The notes beneath the pieces were generated by a model that had not been told where the DNA came from, searched no databases, and worked only from the letters and a program-made list of their open reading frames with translations. A DNA stretch of 64,000 nt from Rhodospirillales bacterium (GTDB lineage: Bacteria; Pseudomonadota; Alphaproteobacteria; Rhodospirillales; Thalassospiraceae). Position 1 is the stretch's first letter. Each line of letters starts with the position of its first letter. Where the stretch lies: assembly GCA_019634165.1 (NCBI GenBank), contig JAHQVT010000006.1, forward strand, positions 372,001-436,000, given 5' to 3'. The translations under genes and the position numbers were made by a program. This document shows positions 1 through 9,148 of this stretch, in pieces.

Positions 1-1698
1 GACATTGCCTTTGAACGATTTCCAGAAATCCTTGAGAACATCCTTCCAGGCCAGTTTGCCCATCGAGACTTCATCAAGCTGGTTTTCCAGATCGGCTGTG
101 AAGTTGTACTGCACATAGCGCTCAAAGAACTTCGATAGGAAGGCGGTTACCAAACGGCCGCGGTCCTGTGCGACAAAACGTCGGCGTTCGAGAAGAACAT
201 AGTTACGATCCTGAAGCACCGAGATGATTGACGCATAGGTCGATGGGCGGCCGATGCCAAGTTCTTCCATCTTTTTAACCAGACTCGCCTCGGTGTAGCG
301 GGGCGGCGGCTGGGTAAAGTGCTGATCAATGCTGACTTTACCAAGATTGGGCTTTTGACCTTCGGCAAGTGGCGGCAGACGACGATCTTTTTCGTCATCT
401 GAATCATCATCTTTGCCTTCTTGATACAGCTTCAGGAAGCCATCAAATTTTACGACCGAACCGTTGGCGCGCAAAACAACATGATTGTCGTTTGATGACA
501 GATCAACAGCCACCTGATCAAAACGGGCGTCTTCCATCTGACAGGCAACGGTACGTTTCCAGATCAAGGTGTAAAGGGCAAGTTGGTCCTTATCGAGATG
601 ACGCGACACCTGATCAGGGCGACGGAACAAATCGGTTGGTCTGACCGCTTCGTGGGCCTCTTGGGCATTCTTGGCCTTGTTGGCAAAGCTGCGTGGACTT
701 GCCGGAAGATAGGCTTCGCCATAATCCTTGCCGATTAGGCGGCGCGCTGCTGCCAATGCTTCCTGTGACAGGATCACGGCATCGGTACGCATATAGGTGA
801 TCAGGCCGACGGTCTCGCCACCAATATCAACACCCTCATACAGGCGTTGGGCAAGCTGCATGGTGCGTTTTGCCCCAAAGCCAAGCTTACGCGATGCTTC
901 CTGTTGCAAGGTTGAGGTGGTGAAAGGTGGCTGCGGACGACGTTTGACGTCTTTGCGCTCAACCTTGGAAACGGTGTAGCTGCGGCTTTCGACTTTTTCC
1001 TGTGCGACCTTGGCGGCGTTTTCATTGCCAAGGGCAAGTTTATCAAGCTTTTCGCCGTTCAGGTGGGTAAGGCGGGCTGAAAAATTGCCTTCGGGAACAG
1101 CAAAGCCTGCTTCAAGCGACCAGTATTCGTCGGCTTTAAATGCCTCGATTTCAATTTCACGCTCGCAGATCAGGCGCAAAGCAACCGACTGCACACGGCC
1201 AGCCGAACGCGAACCGGGCAGTTTGCGCCATAGAACCGGTGAAAGGTTAAACCCAACCAAATAATCCAATGCGCGGCGCGCCAGATAGGCATCGACCAGC
1301 TCTTGATTAAGTTCACGTGGATTGGCAATTGCTTCGGTTACGGCTTTCTTGGTGATCTCGTGGAACACGACGCGATGGACATCACGACCGCGGAGCAGCT
1401 TTTTCTGCTCGAGAACTTCAAGAATATGCCACGAAATTGCTTCCCCTTCGCGATCCGGGTCAGTCGCGAGGTAGATTGTGTCGGAGTCTCTGGCCGCAGC
1501 GGCAATTTCCTTGATCTGCTTTTCAGATCGACCGTCTGTCTCCCAGATCATCGAAAAATCGTTATCGGTATCTACCGATCCGTCTTTTGACGGTAGATCA
1601 CGGATGTGACCGAAAGAGGCCAGCACCTTATAATCATCACCGAGATATTTGTTGATCGTCTTTGCTTTGGCCGGTGATTCGACGATGACAAGATTCAT
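1..1698 (-). CDS. topA: DNA topoisomerase I, 3' end beyond the window
   Basis: Type IA topoisomerase that relaxes negative supercoils through a transient 5'-phosphotyrosyl bond. The frame is open from ATG at 1698 to the window edge (566 codons), so the rest of the protein, including any C-terminal zinc-ribbon or basic tail, is not visible. The N-terminus reads MNLVIVESPAKAKTINKYLG, the Toprim start, with the acidic TDPDREGEA motif at residues 79-87. The active-site tyrosine is Tyr302 in GLITYMRTDA, followed by the HEAVRPT motif. It lies downstream of dprA on the same strand, a common bacterial pairing. Family and start are secure; only completeness is unknown. Confidence 0.96.
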   Translation of the reverse strand, partial: MNLVIVESPAKAKTINKYLGDDYKVLASFGHIRDLPSKDGSVDTDNDFSMIWETDGRSEKQIKEIAAAARDSDTIYLATDPDREGEAISWHILEVLEQKKLLRGRDVHRVVFHEITKKAVTEAIANPRELNQELVDAYLARRALDYLVGFNLSPVLWRKLPGSRSAGRVQSVALRLICEREIEIEAFKADEYWSLEAGFAVPEGNFSARLTHLNGEKLDKLALGNENAAKVAQEKVESRSYTVSKVERKDVKRRPQPPFTTSTLQQEASRKLGFGAKRTMQLAQRLYEGVDIGGETVGLITYMRTDAVILSQEALAAARRLIGKDYGEAYLPASPRSFANKAKNAQEAHEAVRPTDLFRRPDQVSRHLDKDQLALYTLIWKRTVACQMEDARFDQVAVDLSSNDNHVVLRANGSVVKFDGFLKLYQEGKDDDSDDEKDRRLPPLAEGQKPNLGKVSIDQHFTQPPPRYTEASLVKKMEELGIGRPSTYASIISVLQDRNYVLLERRRFVAQDRGRLVTAFLSKFFERYVQYNFTADLENQLDEVSMGKLAWKDVLKDFWKSFKGNV

Positions 1699-1865
1699 TA
1701 CGTTTTTCGTGTCCGGTTCTTGCGCCCGAAGGCGATCATTATGCTGTGCTTCAATAACCCGAATGGTCGATACACATATATATAGTGTGTCAGTATTTCA
1801 GATCAGATTGCGCAAATTGCAGCAAATCACAACAATATTTGTCACGCCCTAATTCGACGCGACTC

Positions 1866-3143
1866 TCATTTGGCGATACGCGATACCCTATTTCCGGGGT
1901 GGCGTTCAACCCTTCCTGCAAGTTCGAGTTCAATCAAAATTGTCGAAACCTGTTCTGCCGACAAGCCAGACGTACGGATTAGCTCGTCGATTAATAGGGG
2001 GGAGGATGATAGTAATTCGAAGATGTTTTGACCGTCTCGGCCCTCCTTTTGATGGGGGGAGGTGTCGGGAGATTCGGTTGTTATTTCAATATCTTGTTTG
2101 GTTTTCTTTGGCGAAGAAATTACGGCGTCACGTTCAAGTGATTTGATGATGTCATCAAAGTCTTGATGATGCGCGTCCGCACTTGGTTGGCGGGCATCTG
2201 TGTTGAATTGATGAAATCCTTCAAAAAGCTGTGCGTTTTGGTCAGCCAGCCGCAAGGTATCCAAAATCACATCTGCAGAGTCGCATAAAATTGCGCCGTC
2301 GCGGATCAGGCTGTTTGGGCCGGCTGCGCGTGGGTCGGTCGGGGATCCCGGAACCGCGAAAACATCGCGCCCTTGTTCAGCCGCAAACCGTGCCGTGATG
2401 AGAGACCCGGAATTGCGACCAGCTTCAATAACAACAGTCCCAAATGACAGACCCGAAATAATGCGATTACGCCGTGGAAAATGCCGTGCCTGTGGTTTTA
2501 GTCCGGGCGGCATTTCCGAAATGACGCATCCTTGCGTACATAGATTTTCATAAAGTTCCTGATGTTCTCGCGGATAAACAACATCAACACCCCCGCCAAG
2601 TACTGCAATCGTGCCACCGGCATGAGTATCGGCCACTTGAAGTGCAGCACTATGGGCTGCACCATCAATGCCCCGTGCCATCCCAGATGTGACGACATAT
2701 CCCGCACTCACAAGGTCATGGCTGATCTTGCGCGCGAAACCACATCCATTAGCCGATGCATTACGCGCCCCAACAATGCCGATGGATGTCTTAGTCAGAA
2801 GATCAATCCTCCCGATGGCATAAAAATATGCCGGGGCATCTTCGATCCGCGCCAGCATTGCCGGATATTCCGGATCACCAAAAATGATTGGCTTTGCGCC
2901 GCAGGCCTTGGCGGCTTCAATCTCCGCGATTGTATCTTCACGACCAGCCAAGGCGATTTTCCGGGAGGTCTTTGAGTGGGCAATAAGATCGGGAAGAATT
3001 TCGATCGCTTCACGGGCGGAGCCAAACCGATCCAGCATTTTCCGAAACGTGACTGGGCCAATATTCGTGCTTCGCGCAAGCCGCATGCGGGCAAGGCGTT
3101 CGGATTGGGAAAGTCTTTGTAGTTGTGGATCATTAAAAAGCAT
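1866..3143 (-). CDS. dprA: DNA-processing protein DprA (Smf family)
   Basis: Binds incoming single-stranded DNA and loads RecA during natural transformation; in non-competent bacteria its role is unclear. The Rossmann-like core shows GIVGARNASANG, SGMARGIDGAAH, VLGGGVDVVYP, FPRRNRIISGLS and GRNSGSLITARFA, all typical of DprA. A C-terminal winged-helix segment (last 60 residues, around LLIDELIRTSGLSAEQV) matches the DprA C-terminal domain. The frame can extend to ATG 3182, but those 13 codons lie in a perfect terminator-like hairpin (3144-3172), so I prefer ATG 3143, giving 425 residues. It sits between plsY and topA, all on the minus strand. Confidence 0.93.
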   Translation of the reverse strand: MLFNDPQLQRLSQSERLARMRLARSTNIGPVTFRKMLDRFGSAREAIEILPDLIAHSKTSRKIALAGREDTIAEIEAAKACGAKPIIFGDPEYPAMLARIEDAPAYFYAIGRIDLLTKTSIGIVGARNASANGCGFARKISHDLVSAGYVVTSGMARGIDGAAHSAALQVADTHAGGTIAVLGGGVDVVYPREHQELYENLCTQGCVISEMPPGLKPQARHFPRRNRIISGLSFGTVVIEAGRNSGSLITARFAAEQGRDVFAVPGSPTDPRAAGPNSLIRDGAILCDSADVILDTLRLADQNAQLFEGFHQFNTDARQPSADAHHQDFDDIIKSLERDAVISSPKKTKQDIEITTESPDTSPHQKEGRDGQNIFELLSSSPLLIDELIRTSGLSAEQVSTILIELELAGRVERHPGNRVSRIAK

Positions 3144-3172
3144 AACGCCCGGATTGTGGTCATCCGGGCGTT
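3144..3172 (-). terminator. Hairpin after plsY, overlapping the extended dprA frame
   Basis: Perfect 11-bp stem (AACGCCCGGAT with ATCCGGGCGTT) and a 7-nt loop, read on the minus strand immediately before ATGCTTTTTAATG. It ends plsY transcription or attenuates read-through into dprA, and it argues against the upstream dprA start at 3182. Confidence 0.65.
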
Positions 3173-3200
3173 GTTTCGTCAAGCAATTCGAATGGAAGGA

Positions 3201-3857
3201 TTAGCTTTCGATCGATTCGCTATCTTCTTCTGCCAGCTTCTTTTTTTGCCCGATCTTGGGTTCTTCGCCGCGTAAGAGGCGGCCGATATTGGCGTGATGG
3301 GCCAGCCAGACGATGACGGCAAGAAATACCCCAAGCCACCCGGCACCCGGATCATTGGCGATAAAGAACGCAGCAAGCGGGGCGGCAATCATTGCGATCA
3401 GGGCCGAAAGCGATGAGATACGGAAAATCAGCGCCATAACCAACCATGTCAGGGCCGCACACAGCCCCATGATCCAGTTTACAGCAGCCAAGGTGCCCAA
3501 TGTAGTGGCGACACCTTTACCGCCTTTAAACCGCAGCCAAATCGGGAACATGTGACCAATGACGGCGGCACCACCGGCAAATATTCCTTGCTCAACGCCT
3601 GAGTAATGCGTGAAGAGCAGGACGGCAAAAGCCCCTTTGCCGACATCGCCAAGCAGCGTTAAAAACGCCAAATCTTTGCGCCCGGTGCGCAGTACGTTGG
3701 TCGCACCAATATTGCCCGAACCGATTTTACGAATATCACCAAGGCCGGCAATGCGGGTTAAGACCAGCCCAAATGGGATAGACCCAATCAGGTATCCGCA
3801 AACCGTCGCGATTTGCAGGGACATCAGCATTGCCTTGTAACCGGCATCAAGTTCCAT
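3201..3857 (-). CDS. plsY: Acyl-phosphate:glycerol-3-phosphate acyltransferase PlsY
   Basis: Inner-membrane enzyme that moves an acyl group from acyl-phosphate to sn-glycerol-3-phosphate, the first committed step of phospholipid synthesis in bacteria using PlsX/PlsY. PlsY hallmarks are present: GYLIGSIPFG near the start, KIGSGNIGATNVLR in the first cytosolic loop, GHMFPIWLRFKGGKGVAT, and a final helix followed by HHANIGRLLRGEEPKIG. The frame is open to 3893, which would overlap the upstream pyrC-like gene; ATG 3857 starts one base after that gene's TGA and gives 218 residues, close to family size, so I chose it. The charged C-terminal tail (KKKLAEEDSESIES) is low complexity. Confidence 0.94.
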   Translation of the reverse strand: MELDAGYKAMLMSLQIATVCGYLIGSIPFGLVLTRIAGLGDIRKIGSGNIGATNVLRTGRKDLAFLTLLGDVGKGAFAVLLFTHYSGVEQGIFAGGAAVIGHMFPIWLRFKGGKGVATTLGTLAAVNWIMGLCAALTWLVMALIFRISSLSALIAMIAAPLAAFFIANDPGAGWLGVFLAVIVWLAHHANIGRLLRGEEPKIGQKKKLAEEDSESIES

Positions 3858-3858
3858 T

Positions 3859-5181
3859 TCAGGCGCCTTCCGTGAAGATTTCGCGGCCATCAATCAAAGT
3901 GCGCAACACACGACCTTGTGTAAGGCGACCATCAAAGGGCGAATTTTTTGATTTCGACTGGAATTGATACGGATCGATTTTCCATGGGCGGTCAGGATCA
4001 AAGATAACAAGATCAGCCGGTGTGCCTTCGGCCAGTGTTCCTGCACCCTTAATACGTACCAAGCCTGCCGGGATAGAGGTCAGCTTTGTGATGACGTCCA
4101 AAAGTGACATATGCCCGTTATGATAAAGTTCAAGCGAGATGGGCAGAAGTGTTTCAAATCCAACACCACCGGCGGCCGCCTGTGCAAAGGGTAGGCGTTT
4201 GGAATCGACATCTTGCGGGTTATGGTCCGATGCAATCGCATCAATCGTACCATCAGCAAGACCCGCAACAATTGCTTGGCGGTCATCTTCTGAACGGAGC
4301 GGCGGCGATAGCTTGGCAAAGGTTCGGTAATCGGAAACCGAGTTTTCATTCAGAGAGAAATAGAACGGTGCAGTATCGCAGGTGACCTTAAGGCCTCGTT
4401 TTTTGGCTTTGCGGATAACCTCAACCGATTCTCCGGTCGAAATATGGGCGAAATGCAATCGCCCTCCCGTCATTTCGGCCAAACGCAAATCGCGTTCAAT
4501 CTGAATGACTTCTGCCAGCGGAGAGACACCAGTAAGTCCAAGGCGGGTGGCGAGTTCGCCACTGTTCATTGCCGCACCTTTGGACAGTTCAGGTTCTTCG
4601 GGATGCTGAACAATCATGCCATCAAAGAAGGCAGAATAAGACAATGCCTGGCGCAGAAGACGCGCACTTGCGATGGTTTTAACGCCATCGCAAAAGGCAA
4701 CGGCACCGGCCTGATGCAAAAGGCCCATTTCGGTAATTTCGGTGCCTTCAATGCCCTTGGAAACAGCACCATAGACAAAGATCTTGGCCAAACCGACTTT
4801 GCGCGCACGGCGGGCGATAAATTCGACACCTGCAACATCATCAATGACCGGGTCGGTGTTGGGCAGGGCGATAATCGTTGTAATGCCGCCGGTCGCGGCC
4901 GATTTTCCCGCCGTCTCGATGGTTTCCTGATGCTCAAAACCCGGTTCGCGTAGTTGTGCGCGCATGTCGACCAGGCCGGGCGCAAGGCAAGCACCTGCAA
5001 GGTCAGTTACTTCAAAACCCTCGGGCACTGTTGCATCGATGACGTCAGCACCACTTTTTAAGATGGTGTCGTCTTTGATCAAAAGGCCACCGATGATGTC
5101 TGTCTGGTTGATCGGGTCAAGCAGGCGGGCATTGATAAAGGCCTTTTTACCAGCTCCTTTGGCGCGAATGGCGGGGCTCAT
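3859..5181 (-). CDS. Dihydroorotase-like protein, probably non-catalytic (PyrC')
   Basis: Class I dihydroorotase homologue of 440 residues whose start overlaps the end of pyrB (ATGA). Active class I enzymes carry a His-x-His metal motif followed by LREPG; here the segment is [11 protein letters not shown] (residues 71-81), so both zinc ligands are replaced (Arg74, Gln76). The usual HCED block reads QHPEE; HFAHIST and the ASDHNPQ aspartate region survive. This matches the inactive DHOase partner that in Pseudomonas and other proteobacteria supports assembly of dodecameric aspartate carbamoyltransferase. Automated annotation would probably call it PyrC; I infer a structural role and expect an active dihydroorotase elsewhere in the genome. 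Confidence 0.85.
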   Translation of the reverse strand: MSPAIRAKGAGKKAFINARLLDPINQTDIIGGLLIKDDTILKSGADVIDATVPEGFEVTDLAGACLAPGLVDMRAQLREPGFEHQETIETAGKSAATGGITTIIALPNTDPVIDDVAGVEFIARRARKVGLAKIFVYGAVSKGIEGTEITEMGLLHQAGAVAFCDGVKTIASARLLRQALSYSAFFDGMIVQHPEEPELSKGAAMNSGELATRLGLTGVSPLAEVIQIERDLRLAEMTGGRLHFAHISTGESVEVIRKAKKRGLKVTCDTAPFYFSLNENSVSDYRTFAKLSPPLRSEDDRQAIVAGLADGTIDAIASDHNPQDVDSKRLPFAQAAAGGVGFETLLPISLELYHNGHMSLLDVITKLTSIPAGLVRIKGAGTLAEGTPADLVIFDPDRPWKIDPYQFQSKSKNSPFDGRLTQGRVLRTLIDGREIFTEGA

Positions 5182-6197
5182 GCCTGACCTCCCAGTTTTC
5201 TGTGGTTCAGGACAAGAATCTCAAGGGCAGCCATACGCACAGCAACACCCATTTCAACCTGTTCGCGAATGACAGAACGTTCAACGTCGTCGGCAACTTC
5301 ACTGTCAATTTCAACGCCACGGTTCATCGGGCCAGGATGCATGATCAGCGCATCTGGCTTGGCATTGGCAAGTTTTGCGCGATCCAGACCATGGAAGTGG
5401 AAATATTCACGCACCGATGGAATGAAGCTTCCTTCCATGCGTTCAAGCTGCAGGCGAAGCATCATCACAATGTCGCAGTCTTTCAGGCCTTCTTCCATGT
5501 CATGGAAAATTTCGACACCCATCCGGTCAATCTTTGACGGGATCAGGGTCGGCGGGGCCACCAGACGTACACGCGACCCCATGGTGTTAAGAAGAAGGAT
5601 GTTGGAACGTGCCACGCGCGAATGGGCTATGTCGCCGCAAATCGCCACTGTCAGGCGATGCAGGCGGCCCTTATGGCGACGGATGGTCAAGGCATCCAGC
5701 AGGGCCTGTGTTGGATGTTCGTGGCGACCATCACCGGCATTCAGAACCGCGCAATTGACCTTTTCACTGAGAAGCTTGACCGCACCACTATCACCATGAC
5801 GGACAACAAGTGCGTCCGGGTTCATCGCGTTTAGTGTCATGGCGGTATCAATCAGGGTTTCGCCCTTTTTGACCGAGCTTGTTCCAACCGTCATATTGAT
5901 GACATCCGCCCCCAACCGTTTGGCGGCAAGTTCAAACGATGTCAGTGTGCGGGTGGAATTTTCGTAAAACAGATTAACAACCGTGGCGCCGGCCAGAATA
6001 TTGCTGGTTTTGTCAGCAGAGCGGTTCTTTTCCGCGTAATGCTGTGCCCGATCAAGAATAAGGGTGATTTCCCCGGGGGTGAGACCCTCGATGCCGAGGA
6101 GGTGTGGGTGCGGATAATGATCCGCCGCTGGTCCCATGACGCTCATGGCGTTGCACATTTCCCTTGGATGGTCCTGGAAGAATTTCGCGCGGAGCAT
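5178..6197 (-). CDS. pyrB: Aspartate carbamoyltransferase catalytic subunit
   Basis: Condenses carbamoyl phosphate with aspartate, the committed step of pyrimidine synthesis. The carbamoyl-phosphate loop ENSTRT and the downstream TSSVKKGE and [16 protein letters not shown] blocks identify the catalytic chain. At 339 residues it is about 20-25 longer than the usual chain at the N-terminus. ATG 6197 has AGGGGC about 8 bases upstream; ATG 6158 is an alternative start. First gene of a two-gene operon with the non-catalytic dihydroorotase homologue, as expected for class A complexes. No pyrI-type regulatory subunit is seen nearby. Confidence 0.95.
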   Translation of the reverse strand: MLRAKFFQDHPREMCNAMSVMGPAADHYPHPHLLGIEGLTPGEITLILDRAQHYAEKNRSADKTSNILAGATVVNLFYENSTRTLTSFELAAKRLGADVINMTVGTSSVKKGETLIDTAMTLNAMNPDALVVRHGDSGAVKLLSEKVNCAVLNAGDGRHEHPTQALLDALTIRRHKGRLHRLTVAICGDIAHSRVARSNILLLNTMGSRVRLVAPPTLIPSKIDRMGVEIFHDMEEGLKDCDIVMMLRLQLERMEGSFIPSVREYFHFHGLDRAKLANAKPDALIMHPGPMNRGVEIDSEVADDVERSVIREQVEMGVAVRMAALEILVLNHRKLGGQA

Positions 6198-6251
6198 AGC
6201 GAATTGCCCCTGTCACGAAAAGTTAAATATTCCAAAGCGGACAACGCATTT

Positions 6252-6269
6252 CCTGACTGAATGGTCAGG
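6252..6269. promoter_or_regulatory. Inverted repeat upstream of pyrB
   Basis: CCTGAC-tgaatg-GTCAGG lies 55-72 bases upstream of the pyrB start and just downstream of the AEC transporter stop. It could be an operator for pyrBC' or a weak terminator for the transporter gene. There is no clear T-tract on either strand, so its role is undecided. Confidence 0.3.
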
Positions 6270-6310
6270 TTGTCATGCGCGGTGAATGTATAAACGAATG
6301 CCAACCGGCA

Positions 6311-7234
6311 TTAAACCGCATGCACAAGAATGGCAATGATTGGCATTGTGATGATCGCGCTAAGTGTGTGCACTGTAATGACGCTTGCCATCATCTGGGC
6401 GTCGCCCCCCATTAAACGGGCCAAGACATAGGCGCTGGCGGAGCAGGGAAGGGCGGCATATAGAACGACTGCCGCCATCTCAATACTTGGTAACTCGAAA
6501 GCAATGCAAAGGCCCGCAGCAATCGCGGGGCTGATAGCGAGCTTTCCGATGCTGGAAATACCAACTGGCCAGCCAGCGCGTCGTGCAGCGATCAGATCAA
6601 GGCCTGCACCGACGGCAAGCAGGCCAATTGGCAATGCTGCGCGCCCCAGAACCTCAAGGAACGGCCCAATGACTGGCGGCAGGCCAATCCCGGCAAAATT
6701 AAATGCACTGCCCAAAACACAGGCCAGCAGCAATGGGTTTTTGCCAACATCGCGCAGGAGTGAAAGCAAGCCGGGGGTACGGTCATTATCCCCCCAATGC
6801 GCGCAAGCCAAAACCGAAATAACGTTTACTGTTGGGACGACCAAGGCAACGCAAAGTGCCGTGACGGTCAGGCCTTCTGCGCCAAGAAGGGCTGCTGCAA
6901 CCGCAAGGCCAATATAGGTGTTTGGCCGAATGGCACCCTGCACCAATGAAGAAAAAGCAGCCGGGCTGACTTTTAAAATTGGTTTGGCCGCAATAACCAG
7001 TGCTGTGCAAATAACGACGGTTCCAAGCATTGCACCGGAAATTCCCAATAACGGCAAACTGCCAAGATCGGCTTTGGCGGTGTTGGCGAACAAAAGTGCA
7101 GGAAAGGTTACGAAATAAGTCAGCTTTTCTGCCCCCGGCCAAAATGTGTCGGGCAGGAAATTGCGTTGTCGCAAAACATAGCCCAAAACGATCAGGGCGA
7201 ATGTTGGGAGCAAAGCTGAAAGAATGGCGATCAT
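6311..7234 (-). CDS. AEC-family auxin efflux carrier/malonate-type transporter
   Basis: Polytopic inner-membrane protein of 307 residues. The N-terminus runs straight into a hydrophobic helix (ILSALLPTFALIVLGYVLRQ), and ten hydrophobic segments can be traced, with the central and C-terminal glycine-rich repeats of the auxin efflux carrier/YfdV group. ATG 7234 has AGAAGG upstream; the longer reading begins with TTG at 7267 and is less likely. The substrate cannot be read from the sequence; characterised bacterial relatives carry malonate or other small organic acids. It is divergent from the VOC gene at 7488, with 253 bases between them. Confidence 0.85.
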   Translation of the reverse strand: MIAILSALLPTFALIVLGYVLRQRNFLPDTFWPGAEKLTYFVTFPALLFANTAKADLGSLPLLGISGAMLGTVVICTALVIAAKPILKVSPAAFSSLVQGAIRPNTYIGLAVAAALLGAEGLTVTALCVALVVPTVNVISVLACAHWGDNDRTPGLLSLLRDVGKNPLLLACVLGSAFNFAGIGLPPVIGPFLEVLGRAALPIGLLAVGAGLDLIAARRAGWPVGISSIGKLAISPAIAAGLCIAFELPSIEMAAVVLYAALPCSASAYVLARLMGGDAQMMASVITVHTLSAIITMPIIAILVHAV

Positions 7235-7487
7235 TAAACGGCCTTCTGGATCGATCGATGCTATCAAATTTTTAGGGCGCAGCCCTTTGTAGCATCTTTG
7301 TGTTATTGCAAAAATTTTACCACAGTAAACTACTGAATTAGGTGACTTAAATTCATTTGTGCGTGGTTGTTCTTTGCCCGTGGGCAGGGGATGTGATAGT
7401 TAGCACATCAATGAAAATACGCTGAGCATAGACTGTTGTCCGATTTAAAGCGGTTTTATGCCAACGGAAATTCCGTAAGGGGACGCT

Positions 7488-8303
7488 ATGTCGCGGTCGA
7501 TTGATCATCTGGTCTTGTGTGTGAACGATCTTGATGCCGCAATAGCAGCATATTCCCAACTTGGTTTTACGGTCACACCTCGGGCAATTCATCCATTTGG
7601 TACTGGTAATGCGCTGATCCAGCTTAACGGCATGTATATCGAACTTCTTTCTGTCGTCGAGCCATCTAAAATTGCTGAAACTGATCTGGCAATTCCATTC
7701 TCATTCCCCGTGTATAACCGTGATTATCTGCGTCATCGTGAAGGCATGTCGATGCTTGCCTTGCAATCAAATGATGCCGAACAGGACCGTAAATTGTTCA
7801 TGGCTGCTGGTGCAGCAGTGCCGCCGGTATTTCATTTTGAACGTGATGCAAAAACACCGCAGGGCGAAACGGTTGGAGTGGGTTTTTCATTGGCGTTTGC
7901 CAATCATCCGTTGTTGCGCAACGCCGTGGCATTCGTTTGTCAGCACCGCCACCCACCGGAAAACTTCTATTTCCCGGAATATCAAAGCCATGCCAACAGT
8001 GCTTTTGCGATTGGCAAGGTGATTGTTGGGCATTGGGCAGCAGATGCGGTTGTCGAATTCTATGATGGTATCAGTGCTGGTGGGGTTGTCGAAGCTCTCC
8101 ATAGTGAAGAGTTGATCGAGAAATATGGTTTGGACGATCCATTGTTCCCATCAGACGGTTTTGCAGGGTTTGAGCTGATCGTCGATGATATCGATAAGAT
8201 ATATGATGTTGCTATGTCGCTTGGCGCGGTCGAAAAGAACGGCCATTTGATCCTGCCGCCATCGGCCTTCTTTGGCACAATGGTCGTGATTAAACCCAAA
8301 TAA
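7488..8303 (+). CDS. VOC-superfamily glyoxalase-like protein
   Basis: Soluble protein of 271 residues. It opens with RSIDHLVLCVNDLDAAIAAY, the first beta-alpha module of the vicinal oxygen chelate fold, with a metal-candidate His7. A second module around ELIVDDIDKIYDVAMSLG closes the protein, and the length fits the Glyoxalase_3-like group. Start ATG 7488 follows AAGGGGA. The substrate is not recognisable. The divergent AEC exporter may share its regulation, but no operator is evident. A bidirectional terminator follows. Confidence 0.8.
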   Translation: MSRSIDHLVLCVNDLDAAIAAYSQLGFTVTPRAIHPFGTGNALIQLNGMYIELLSVVEPSKIAETDLAIPFSFPVYNRDYLRHREGMSMLALQSNDAEQDRKLFMAAGAAVPPVFHFERDAKTPQGETVGVGFSLAFANHPLLRNAVAFVCQHRHPPENFYFPEYQSHANSAFAIGKVIVGHWAADAVVEFYDGISAGGVVEALHSEELIEKYGLDDPLFPSDGFAGFELIVDDIDKIYDVAMSLGAVEKNGHLILPPSAFFGTMVVIKPK

Positions 8304-8304
8304 A

Positions 8305-8332
8305 AAAGCTGCCTGAATTTTCAAGCAGCTTT
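8305..8332. terminator. Terminator between the VOC gene and ruvX
   Basis: Inverted repeat AAAGCTGC / GCAGCTTT with a 12-base loop, two bases after the VOC stop and between convergent genes. It has A and T flanks and can act on either strand. Confidence 0.75.
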
Positions 8333-8361
8333 CATTAAATCAGTTAGATGACGTAAGTGGC

Positions 8362-8886
8362 TTAGTCTTCATCGCCGTCAAATTCGTCTTCGTCCGGTTC
8401 GGCGTTCTCGCCCGGATCGGTATGAAGATTAAGGTTATCAAGCGCGCCTTGCAGGATATAGGCTGCAGCCGTTTTATCGACGACTTCTGCACGACGTTTA
8501 CGTGTCATATCAACTTCATCGATCAGGATACGTTCAACTGCGTTAGTTGAAAGACGTTCGTCCCACATCAGAACCGGAAGGTCGATGTATTTTTCCATCT
8601 CATCGATGAAGGCGTAAACGCGATGGCAAGCCTTGCCAATCGACCCGTCAAGCTCACGCGGGAAGCCAATTACAATCCCACCAACATTTTGCTTGGTGAC
8701 GATTGATGAAAGCTGCGCGATATCGCGGGTGAATTTCTTCCGCGAGATCAGCTCATAGGGTGAAGCAATCTGAAGCCCTACATCTGAAAGGGCCACGCCA
8801 ATGGTTTTGGTGCCAAGGTCTAGGCCCAAAACGCGGGCTGCTGGTGTCAGGCACCGCAGCAATTCTTGAGTATCATTGCAAATCAT
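8362..8886 (-). CDS. ruvX: Putative pre-16S rRNA nuclease YqgF/RuvX
   Basis: RNase H-fold protein implicated in 5' processing of 16S rRNA (YqgF family). The first strand carries LGLDLGTKTIGVALSD with the catalytic Asp. Further hallmarks are IVIGFPRELDGS, VLMWDERLST and the VDKTAAAYILQ helix with the last acidic residue. The frame extends upstream to 9009, but homology begins just after ATG 8886, which has AAGG a few bases upstream, giving 174 residues. The acidic tail (EPDEDEFDGDED) is unusual but harmless. In many alphaproteobacteria this gene is close to gatCAB; here a transporter operon lies between them. Confidence 0.92.
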   Translation of the reverse strand: MICNDTQELLRCLTPAARVLGLDLGTKTIGVALSDVGLQIASPYELISRKKFTRDIAQLSSIVTKQNVGGIVIGFPRELDGSIGKACHRVYAFIDEMEKYIDLPVLMWDERLSTNAVERILIDEVDMTRKRRAEVVDKTAAAYILQGALDNLNLHTDPGENAEPDEDEFDGDED

Positions 8887-9148
8887 GGCGACCTTATAGG
8901 TGCGTTGACGCCAAAATACCAGCGCAAAGCAATCATGTAGCCCAGCAAGCAATGCATAGCTGATTATACGCATCTGAAGAGAGGGTGGAGAGCTTATATT
9001 GCGCTGCAACTGTTGTAGATCAAGGGCTTGAAGTCTTTATTTCTCTTGGGGTTGATGTAGCGGGTCAGGTTTGTTCTAATGGAGTGATGCAAGGTTAAGC
9101 GAAACCGAAATCGCAGAATAAATGATTACATATCAGGGGGTATAGGGG

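Noticed and set aside
4104..4385. Frames opposite the pyrC-like gene
   Set aside because: Antisense shadows with no homology or start signals.
7353..7592. Reverse-strand frame with CxxC pairs resembling a zinc ribbon (MNCPRCDRKTKLGICCYCG)
   Set aside because: It is the antisense reading of the start of the VOC gene, whose own frame has a strong ribosome site and clear homology.
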